From Bacteroidales bacterium (GTDB lineage Bacteria; Bacteroidota; Bacteroidia; Bacteroidales; VadinHA17), in assembly GCA_029974835.1 (NCBI GenBank), contig JARKQN010000071.1:1-64000 (forward strand): 64,000 nucleotides of DNA. The letters are read 5' to 3'. Each line of letters starts with the position of its first letter. The stretch's first letter is position 1. A program made the position numbers and the translations under genes. Below are positions 56,589 through 63,244 of the stretch, one piece after another. The notes under the pieces are model-generated. The model ran no database searches. It was not told the origin of the DNA and saw only the letters and a list, made by a program, of their open reading frames with translations.

Positions 56589-58290
56589 TTGACTCCCCTT
56601 TACCTCCTCCATAGGCTTCAAATCCCACAAAATCTTTTGGCACCTGAATTTTCTTACCACTGGCTTTAATAAAGTACTTCAGTAGATCAACATCGTCTTG
56701 CAAATCTTCTTTTGTTATTGCTCGTGACCTGTAATAACCAACCTGATACCATTTTAATGCAGCCCAATCGGTCATAAACATTATACTTTCTTCAAATCCT
56801 CTGTATTCAATTTTTATCAAGAAATAACCACCCCTGGAGTCAGGTTTATTATTGTGCTGGATAGTAATTTTTTTAATCAATGAGTGTACCAATTCCTTTG
56901 TTTCATCAAAACCAGTAGTAAGTTTATACTTACCAATTGTATTTTTAATCCGTTTTGTTCGGTTTTTCTGATCTCTTTCGATTAACCTGTTTTCCAATTC
57001 AGTTATAGCGATATCGTTGTCCTGAATTTTCTTTTTTACAGTCTTTAATCGTTCTTTTATGATTTCATCATCGGAAAAATCGGGATCCAACAAACGATCG
57101 TAAGCTTTCTTTTCAATTGCTTTATTCCGCTCATTTTCCATACACAGTGAGGAAAGCTTGGTTGTAATACCATCAATATCTTTTTTATCGCCTGATAACC
57201 CTGAAAGATATTCTTCCAAATCTTTCGAGAGGAATAGGTGTTTTATAATAAATGTTTCCAACTTTGGTATACTCAATGCCCGTGAAGTGCAAGACTGAGC
57301 ATTACGCATCTTGCTTTTGCATTTGTATGCGTTATCCCGGCCTTTCAATCTTTTCTTACCTCTGTATTCTTTTCCACACGTTCCACAAAACACCAAACCA
57401 TTAAGTAGATAATGATATTCATCCCTTTTCCCAACATTTTTCTTATTCAATTTTAAGTTTGCATTTACCCGATCCCAGGTGATTTCATCAATAATTGCTG
57501 GAACTTTGGTTTCATTTAAACCATTGTTCCACTTGCGAGAACCTTTATAAATGGTATTCTTTAAGAGAAGGTGCACCACATTTCCACGCCATCGCACATC
57601 ACTCTTGTTGTGACTGGTAATTTGATTTGTGTAATTATCCTTGCGTTTAAATGTTCCATCATAATAATTGAATTTTGTAGGTACTCCGTCAGCATTAAGT
57701 TGCCGGGCAATTGTGTACACTCCAATGCCTTCTTCAGACAATTTAAATATTCTTCTGACAATTTCGGCCTGATCTTCTCTTATTTGGAGATACCCATTTT
57801 CATCTCTTGTATACCCATATGCTGTTAATCCGTGAAACTTGCCTCTTTGTGCATTGGCAGTATGTGCTAACTTAACCTTCTGGCCTGTCAAAGTAGCATA
57901 AAACTCATTTGTTAATGACAGAATGCCTGTAAATAATTTGTTTTCAGGAATATCAAGATCAAGAAATTTGCCACCCGGGTAGTACTGGCAATGATACTTG
58001 ATCATTGTATAAGTAAACAAATTCCAGATCCTGTTATTACGTTCAATTCTTGATTGATCAAAGCAAAAAACCTTTGTAATTAAGCCTTTTTTGATTGAAT
58101 CCAGCATTAAAGCAAATTCAGGACGATCCTTTATTTCATCTTTTGTCCCGCTAATACCTTCATCCACGAAAGATTTAAATTCAATACCTTCTGTTTTTGC
58201 AAAAGCAATGCCAGCCTGCAACTGCGTTTCAATTGAAACATCCTTTCCTTTTTCTTTGTGTTTGCTAATCCTGCAATAAATACCGATCAT
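56548..58290 (-). CDS. Large serine recombinase (site-specific integrase)
   Basis: This 580-residue recombinase catalyses integration and excision of the element. The N-terminal resolvase domain (~1-145) begins IGIYCRISK with catalytic Ser9 and Arg7, then SFVDEGISGTKD and FDQSRIERNNR. A recombinase domain (~160-260, AYGYTRDENGYLQIREDQAEIV) and a zinc ribbon follow (FCGTCGKEY at ~300 and YKCKSKMRNAQSC). A long C-terminal coiled-coil region (~360-450) precedes the final domain. The architecture and length are those of large serine integrases. Its 3' end faces the truncated TIGR02757 gene. Confidence 0.93.
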   Translation of the reverse strand: MIGIYCRISKHKEKGKDVSIETQLQAGIAFAKTEGIEFKSFVDEGISGTKDEIKDRPEFALMLDSIKKGLITKVFCFDQSRIERNNRIWNLFTYTMIKYHCQYYPGGKFLDLDIPENKLFTGILSLTNEFYATLTGQKVKLAHTANAQRGKFHGLTAYGYTRDENGYLQIREDQAEIVRRIFKLSEEGIGVYTIARQLNADGVPTKFNYYDGTFKRKDNYTNQITSHNKSDVRWRGNVVHLLLKNTIYKGSRKWNNGLNETKVPAIIDEITWDRVNANLKLNKKNVGKRDEYHYLLNGLVFCGTCGKEYRGKKRLKGRDNAYKCKSKMRNAQSCTSRALSIPKLETFIIKHLFLSKDLEEYLSGLSGDKKDIDGITTKLSSLCMENERNKAIEKKAYDRLLDPDFSDDEIIKERLKTVKKKIQDNDIAITELENRLIERDQKNRTKRIKNTIGKYKLTTGFDETKELVHSLIKKITIQHNNKPDSRGGYFLIKIEYRGFEESIMFMTDWAALKWYQVGYYRSRAITKEDLQDDVDLLKYFIKASGKKIQVPKDFVGFEAYGGGKGESIIELNPDELIYFD

Positions 58291-58581
58291 TAAAAGATAT
58301 ATTTACGGAATATAAAGATAAGCAATAGCTTAAAGAATTATAATAATGTTGGTTAGCTGACATATTATAATTTTTTATAAAAAATTTTCAAAAGTCAATT
58401 TTGGCCAACTTATTTTATTTTCTGGAATTTTTTTTGCCTTTGATTTCATGGTCAGATCCGAAATATCCTGGTATTTATATTAAATGAAAAATTAATTGCC
58501 GGCAGAATAACTCTTTGCAGCACCCCCAGGTTACATATAGGGGGTGTCCAGGGGGTAGGGGAACCCGGGGATACACCAAAG
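58291..58581. other. AT-rich intergenic region with a G-rich patch
   Basis: Leader of the serine recombinase gene (no exact -7 match; TATCTTTA is the nearest), then AT-rich sequence including an 18-base palindrome AATTTTTTATAAAAAATT at 58,369-58,386. It closes with the G-rich hairpin region described separately. No coding frame is credible. Confidence 0.6.
58521..58570 (+). repeat. G-rich hairpin / G-quadruplex-like motif
   Basis: CACCCCC (58,521-58,527) and GGGGGTG (58,540-58,546) form a perfect 7-base-pair stem with a 12-base loop. Four G runs follow on the plus strand: 58,540-58,544, 58,551-58,555, 58,558-58,561 and 58,567-58,570, separated by 6, 2 and 5 bases, which satisfies the common G-quadruplex pattern. 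It is sharply different in composition from the AT-rich flanks. Confidence 0.65.
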
Positions 58582-58998
58582 TTGATAATTATGAGGACAT
58601 TACACTACAAAGTACAATTCTTTATCCTATGTTTAAGAATGAAGTTAAAAGCTTTGTTTCTAAAACTTGGTTGTCATTTCATTTCTTCATGGTACTATAT
58701 TAAAAGTGACTGCATATGCACTATAGGTCAGGTGGTAAAACTGAATCACATTTATACATATGAGGATAATGAACAGGTTGATATTGTACGTCTTACAGAT
58801 ATCCATTTCGAACGAGGATATTTATACTTCAACTTATTTTTCTTTTCAAAGAACCAGACAATTACTGTTCGACATACCCTAATGAAGGGGACAAATGCTA
58901 TCTGGAAGATTCTTGATAACAGGGAGTTTGATGAGAGAATGTCCAGAAGATTGTGGCGTGAAATTAATCAAGAGGTCGAGTTCGAATTCAGCAATTAG
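58582..58998 (+). CDS. Hypothetical protein of the mobile element
   Basis: Unrecognised. Up to 138 residues. The N-terminal ~40 residues are hydrophobic and basic and may be non-coding leader; an alternative ATG at 58639 gives ~119 residues. The C-terminal ~90 residues look like a small alpha/beta domain (HIYTYEDNEQVDIVRLTDI, then a TLMKGTNAIWKIL stretch). It is convergent with the DUF2130 gene, overlapping its stop by 4 bases. Real coding is likely from length and codon character in the C-terminal half, but this is not certain. Confidence 0.5.
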   Translation: MIIMRTLHYKVQFFILCLRMKLKALFLKLGCHFISSWYYIKSDCICTIGQVVKLNHIYTYEDNEQVDIVRLTDIHFERGYLYFNLFFFSKNQTITVRHTLMKGTNAIWKILDNREFDERMSRRLWREINQEVEFEFSN

Positions 58999-60254
58999 TT
59001 CATTTCATTTTCAGGCAATTCAAGAACATCATCCTTAGCTCCAATTTCCTTTAATGGTATTGATGAACCCGAAATACCTTTAACTGATCCTATAAAATGA
59101 TTTGTATTGAGTAGTACTTTCTGAAGTTGCTTTTCACGCTCTTTCCAAATACGTTCCATTGCACGTTTCTCCCTGATGTAACTATCCTGAAGATCTGAAA
59201 AACCTTCGACAATAGCGCTTATCTGCAACATAAATTCATTGCTTGTCAGGTAATCGTAAAGCATTTGCATTTTCTCACCTTTATTGGTCTGTGAAGAAAA
59301 TGCCTCTGCGATCTTTATAAGACTTTCCCTGAGTACAATAACCAGACCCTTGAAATCAAAAAACGAGCAAATCCAAACCCCATCCTTCTGGCCAATTTTT
59401 TCAATCCCTTCAGGCAATGCTTCTGTAATTATTACAAGTACATCAGCTTTGACAGTTAAAGCATCTGATTTTAATTTGGGAATCCAATCCGGTACAAAAG
59501 ACTTGGTTCGCTTACTTTCGTAAAGTATTTTACCGCAGTCAGACCCATATCTATTGCGGACAGTGTGAATTGTATCAGCACCTCGTACTCCCTTGCCAAC
59601 CTCCTCAATTAAATCGATTGGAAAGAGATTACGGAGAATCTCTTCGATTGCAAGTTCCTGAATCTCACCTTGCATTTGCATTGAACCCTGATCTGCTTTT
59701 CGACCCATTTCCTCAACCTGCTTTTTCAGTGAATTGATCAATTCATCCCGTTCCTTTAGTTTCAGTTCGACCCTTTCCGTTTCCCGCTTTTGTATTGTTT
59801 CCGATTCTTTTTGTAGTTTTTCTGTGAGAGTTTGCTCGAATTTTAATGACAAATCCTGTTCTTGTTCTTTCAATTTTCTTTTCAGTTGCTCATTTTCAAT
59901 TTTTGCCGTTTTCAAATCTGATACCTGCTTTTTTGCAGACTCAGCTTCTTCCATGAGAGTTTTTATTTGTTGCTCGTACTGTTGTTCAAACTGGTTTTTC
60001 AATTGCTTTGTTGTCTTTTCAGATACTGACTTCAGTTTTTCGGAAACCAATTGATCGATATTGGCCAACTGCTGTTTGATATCGGATTCTTTTTGTTTTA
60101 TAGCATCTTCTTTCTGTGCGTATTCTTCCTGAATCTTTGTGATGCTGATATTCATTTCTTCACGATACTTTTCTTCTATTTGGTGAGCTAAGACATCCTC
60201 AACATTGAATTCGTGCCCACATTTCGGACAATTGATTTTTGTACTTGATTGCAT
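58995..60254 (-). CDS. DUF2130 family protein, coiled-coil with nuclease-like core
   Basis: This 419-residue protein has an N-terminal zinc-binding CPKCGHEF knuckle (Cys9, Cys12) and a long charged coiled coil (~25-195). A globular C-terminal domain (~200-400) has the DUF2130 pattern GADTIHTVRNRYGSDCGKILYESK-type block (about 225-248) and WIPKLKSDALTVKADVLVIIT. The acidic residue D227 and the ExK pair E246/K248 are spaced like a PD-(D/E)xK nuclease. The coiled-coil-plus-nuclease layout recalls RmuC. The family has no assigned function that I know. A DNA-cleaving role is inference. It lies inside the mobile element. Confidence 0.82.
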   Translation of the reverse strand: MQSSTKINCPKCGHEFNVEDVLAHQIEEKYREEMNISITKIQEEYAQKEDAIKQKESDIKQQLANIDQLVSEKLKSVSEKTTKQLKNQFEQQYEQQIKTLMEEAESAKKQVSDLKTAKIENEQLKRKLKEQEQDLSLKFEQTLTEKLQKESETIQKRETERVELKLKERDELINSLKKQVEEMGRKADQGSMQMQGEIQELAIEEILRNLFPIDLIEEVGKGVRGADTIHTVRNRYGSDCGKILYESKRTKSFVPDWIPKLKSDALTVKADVLVIITEALPEGIEKIGQKDGVWICSFFDFKGLVIVLRESLIKIAEAFSSQTNKGEKMQMLYDYLTSNEFMLQISAIVEGFSDLQDSYIREKRAMERIWKEREKQLQKVLLNTNHFIGSVKGISGSSIPLKEIGAKDDVLELPENEMN

Positions 60255-60337
60255 ATGACTATTATTTATCTTGAACCGAAAAGAATTTTGTTAGGACATT
60301 ATCATCGATAAAGTTAGTAACTAATCACCACTCAACC

Positions 60338-60925
60338 CTAAAAACTTAATGAATCATAAGCTTCCAGCAACTCATCCCGTGTTATTCCAAGGTATCTCCG
60401 TGTGATCATGACTGAAGAATGATTGAACAACTGGCTTAAACGCACGATTGCAATTTCCGCATTTGTACCAGCTTTCGAAAACACTTCTCTCCCAAATGTC
60501 TTTCGCAAGGTATGAGTTGAAAAGTTACCGATACGTAAATTATATCGGGATTTAATGGATTTAAAGATTTTGTTAAGCCATTGGACAGAATAAACTGAGT
60601 TTTTCTGACTAAGGAAAATTTGCCTCTCATTTGAGGACGGCTTAATATGATTATAACATTCGTTTATGTGCTTTTTCAGTTGAGCATTAATCCGGATCTC
60701 CCTTGACTTTTGTGTTTTTGTCTCGACCAGGACAAATACATCCTTGTTAAGAATATCATTCCACTTAAGTTTTAAGATATCACTGATCCGGAGGCCCCAG
60801 AAACTTCCGGCTGCAATCAGTAGAGACAATTTATATTCTCTATCATCGTAAAGTTTACGAATCAAATTTAGGTTCTGATCCCAGGTCAAATAATCTGCAG
60901 TGGTTTTGCTGTATTTTTTACTCAT
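60338..60925 (-). CDS. Short tyrosine recombinase/integrase
   Basis: This 195-residue protein consists of a tyrosine-recombinase catalytic domain with only a vestige of the core-binding domain. The catalytic set is complete: Arg46 (GLRISD), His138 and Arg141 (THTLRKTFG), His169 (LFNHSS) and the nucleophile Tyr178 (RRYLGI). It could resolve multimers, excise a smaller cassette, or invert DNA. Small enzymes of this shape occur in Bacteroidota mobile elements. It is transcribed in the same direction as the DUF2130 gene, with 83 bases between them. Confidence 0.9.
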   Translation of the reverse strand: MSKKYSKTTADYLTWDQNLNLIRKLYDDREYKLSLLIAAGSFWGLRISDILKLKWNDILNKDVFVLVETKTQKSREIRINAQLKKHINECYNHIKPSSNERQIFLSQKNSVYSVQWLNKIFKSIKSRYNLRIGNFSTHTLRKTFGREVFSKAGTNAEIAIVRLSQLFNHSSVMITRRYLGITRDELLEAYDSLSF

Positions 60926-61086
60926 AAAATATTCAGTTTTGTTTAGTTATCGACAATAGTGAAGCATAGTTATTTATTCTCGTTGTTTTAATCATTGTAT
61001 ATCAATCTATTACGAAATAATATTCAGTTTTATACAAAAGTGAATGTTTTGGTCTCATGCATTTTTTCACTATCAGTTCCTGTCTG

Positions 61087-61269
61087 TTAATTATGACAAA
61101 ATTGGTAATACTGAAAATTTTCATCCCAGAATCTGAACCAACTTGGATATTTAATAATACTGATACCAGTTATTTTTTCATTTGACATGAATAACAGTAT
61201 AAGATAGTTTTCCAATGTCTCGCTATTAATACAAACCTTAAACTGTAATATCTTTAATTCCTCATGCAT
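61087..61269 (-). CDS. Possible small protein (60 residues), doubtful
   Basis: An open frame beginning MHEELKILQF with a fairly hydrophobic middle. No recognisable domain or promoter. It is reported only because the surrounding 476 bases have no other gene; it may be spurious. Confidence 0.2.
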   Translation of the reverse strand: MHEELKILQFKVCINSETLENYLILLFMSNEKITGISIIKYPSWFRFWDENFQYYQFCHN

Positions 61270-61288
61270 GTTGCAAAGATAATAAAAT

Positions 61289-61341
61289 GTTATAATTATA
61301 TGGTAATAATTATATATTTATTAATATATGGTTATAATTAT
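61289..61341. repeat. AT-rich direct/inverted repeats upstream of HTH gene
   Basis: GTTATAATTAT occurs at 61,289-61,299 and 61,331-61,341, with a further near-palindromic ATAATTATATAT between. This kind of array upstream of a small HTH gene suggests operator sites or replication iterons. Low sequence complexity is the alternative. Confidence 0.45.
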
Positions 61342-61375
61342 GACAATAACAATTTTAATCTAAGAATTGGATTCT

Positions 61376-61383
61376 TAATTTTG
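61376..61383 (+). promoter_or_regulatory. -7 promoter element for the first HTH gene
   Basis: TAATTTTG matches TAnnTTTG and lies 18 bases before the ATG at 61402, downstream of the AT-rich repeats. A T-run at 61,353-61,356 sits near the -33 position. Confidence 0.45.
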
Positions 61384-61401
61384 AATTAAATTTTTCATAA
61401 A

Positions 61402-61653
61402 ATGGTTTACGAACGTATAAATCCGATCTCTGACCGCCACCAGACAACATTGACTGCAATTGGAAAGAAAATTCTCGAACTACGCAGATCCACAGGTCTA
61501 TCTATTGAACGATTCTGTGTTAGAAATGACCTCCCCCGAATTTCATATGCAAATCTTGAAGCTGGTAAAAACTTTCATATGACAACACTATTAAAGGTAC
61601 TTGATGCATATCCTGAAATAAAATCACTGGAAGATTTCTTTATAGGTATATAA
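61402..61653 (+). CDS. Small helix-turn-helix protein
   Basis: An 83-residue XRE-like protein. Residues ~18-80 form the HTH fold: IGKKILELRRSTGLSIERFC as the first helices, NDLPRISYANLEAG as the recognition region, and KVLDAYPEIKSLEDFF at the end. It is probably a DNA-binding regulator of the element. The AT-rich repeats just upstream are possible autoregulatory sites. It shares layout with the HTH gene at 62002. Confidence 0.72.
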   Translation: MVYERINPISDRHQTTLTAIGKKILELRRSTGLSIERFCVRNDLPRISYANLEAGKNFHMTTLLKVLDAYPEIKSLEDFFIGI

Positions 61654-62001
61654 TAATTATAACAGGGATATGAAGGATTTTGGATTAACTATCCTGTTTT
61701 CCATGTGGCCAGAAGATTGTTAAGAATTTTATTCCAAGAATTCAGGTTTCATTAAAGTTCCACTGATTAAAATTGAAATTTTATAAACGACAATATCTGT
61801 GCTGGTGGTACATTTTGATACTTCAGATGGTGAAATTATCATAGGTTAGCGTTGAGTGCTTCGTATTACCATGATGTTGTGATGATCATTAACCCCATTA
61901 AGTGCAGCATATTTTACCATTAAATGTAGTTTAGATGTCATTATGGAACAGGCTGATCAATATTATAATGTGGCTGTATTTATATTGGAATATACGGCAT
62001 A
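61654..62001. other. Intergenic region between two HTH genes, nothing recognised
   Basis: 348 AT-rich bases without a credible frame, promoter match, or strong hairpin. Confidence 0.5.
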
Positions 62002-62274
62002 TTGAATATGAAAAAAAATGATATAATATCCAGCCAATCATCGATATCCGGCAAGCAATTGGTCGAATTAGAAAAGATTGGCCTTGTAATCCGGGAACTC
62101 CGGTTCAATTTTGGATTACTAACGCAAAAAGAACTTGCTGACAGGTGTGGAGTGCACTTCAACACCATCCATACAATCGAACATGGGAGAAGAAATTATA
62201 ATCTGTTGAGTCTCATCAAAATCATTTGTTATTTTGAATATGACCTGCCAACCTTTATGAGGGAATTGATGTAA
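62002..62274 (+). CDS. XRE-family helix-turn-helix regulator
   Basis: 90 residues (an ATG at 62008 would give 88). A typical XRE HTH lies in the middle: IRELRFNFGLLTQKELADRCGV followed by HFNTIHTIEHGRRNYNLLSLIKI. Likely role: controlling excision, replication or another function of the element. It is convergent with the replication-type gene at 62315, with 40 bases between their ends. Confidence 0.85.
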   Translation: MNMKKNDIISSQSSISGKQLVELEKIGLVIRELRFNFGLLTQKELADRCGVHFNTIHTIEHGRRNYNLLSLIKIICYFEYDLPTFMRELM

Positions 62275-62314
62275 ATTCTTTTTTATCTTAAAATGTTCAC
62301 TTGCTTCATTTTCA

Positions 62315-63244
62315 TCAGTCAGGATTGCTCACTTTACTTGGATTATCATATACAGCATTTACCTCTTTCTTGTAATCAGCATTAACATCCTTCTTGGTCG
62401 AAACTAACTGGACAGTCTTGGAAATTTCATTAAGTGATAAGGTCAACTTACTTTTGGAAAGTAGCTGATTCAGATCCTGAACGGTACTGGAGTTTGTTAT
62501 TTTTAAAAGGTAATAATATAATACGGACTGAAAAATCTTAATTGAAGTTATCTTTTTGTCTGATATTTCAACCCTATATCTTTCATAAAGTTTTGTAACT
62601 AATAATTGGTTATGACCATAAAAAAACTTGGAAGGTGTTTTTAAGTAATCATCGCTTTCCTTAGCTAATTCAATAGCTGAAAAAGATGGAGAAACCTCTT
62701 TTTGTTTTTCTTCTTTTATTTCTTGTTGGTTAATATTGTTATCAGGGAGTTCGCCTGGTATGTTAGTAGTCGTATTACCACTATTTAATGGTAACTGACC
62801 TACTACATTAGTGGGAGTATTACTATGAGTAGGTGTACCAATATCGGTAACAATACTAATAGGTGAACTACCGTTAATAGAATCATCATTGAAAATTGTA
62901 CTTTTAGGCAGGTTTCCATTATTATATTCTTTATCCTCTGGTACCGCTGCCAGCCTTAGTATCTCATTAATATTAACAGCAATTGTCTTATCAGTGACCT
63001 GGCGTATCAATTTCATGGCCCGGAACTTCTCTAATGCTTTTTTGATTGTCCGGTGATCTGATCCGACTGATTTTGCAATGCGGTAGATCGTGATTCTGAA
63101 CGATTCGGCATTTGATAATAGGTATGCCAGTATTAACTTTTCAGTGGCTGATAAATTTATATAAAAAAGTGCATTCGGAATTTGTGTAAAATCAGATTTA
63201 AGTTCTGTTTTTTTTACGTAAAAATAATTGCCGGTGCTTTTCAT
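62315..63244 (-). CDS. Winged-helix replication-type protein of the mobile element
   Basis: 309 residues. The N-terminal ~110 residues look like a helix-turn-helix (HTH_36/replication initiator A N-like) domain: TQIPNALFYINLSATEKLILAYLLS, then YRIAKSVGSDHRTIKKALEKF. A long Ser/Thr/Asn/Pro-rich linker follows (~115-180), then a second, helical C-terminal domain (~190-300). The protein could initiate replication of the element or act as a regulator. I cannot name the family. Its ATG overlaps the stop of the upstream gene by 4 bases, so translation is probably coupled. Confidence 0.68.
   Translation of the reverse strand: MKSTGNYFYVKKTELKSDFTQIPNALFYINLSATEKLILAYLLSNAESFRITIYRIAKSVGSDHRTIKKALEKFRAMKLIRQVTDKTIAVNINEILRLAAVPEDKEYNNGNLPKSTIFNDDSINGSSPISIVTDIGTPTHSNTPTNVVGQLPLNSGNTTTNIPGELPDNNINQQEIKEEKQKEVSPSFSAIELAKESDDYLKTPSKFFYGHNQLLVTKLYERYRVEISDKKITSIKIFQSVLYYYLLKITNSSTVQDLNQLLSKSKLTLSLNEISKTVQLVSTKKDVNADYKKEVNAVYDNPSKVSNPD

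Larger units (their letters stand above)
60926..61401. other. AT-rich control region between recombinase and HTH gene
   Basis: Non-coding except for one doubtful 60-codon frame on the minus strand at 61,087-61,269. It holds a 13-base direct repeat AATATTCAGTTTT (60,928-60,940 and 61,019-61,031). A strongly AT-rich stretch at 61,285-61,345 contains GTTATAATTAT twice and several ATAATTAT dyads. A -7 element lies before the HTH gene. Confidence 0.6.

Noticed and set aside
58369-58386. Palindrome AATTTTTTATAAAAAATT as a terminator or operator
   Set aside because: Consists only of A and T, so such a palindrome is likely by chance in this AT-rich region. No gene end points at it in the right orientation.
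59734-60054. Ser/Phe/Cys-rich antisense frame opposite the DUF2130 coiled coil
   Set aside because: Low-complexity reverse reading of Lys/Glu/Gln-rich coiled-coil codons; not a real protein.
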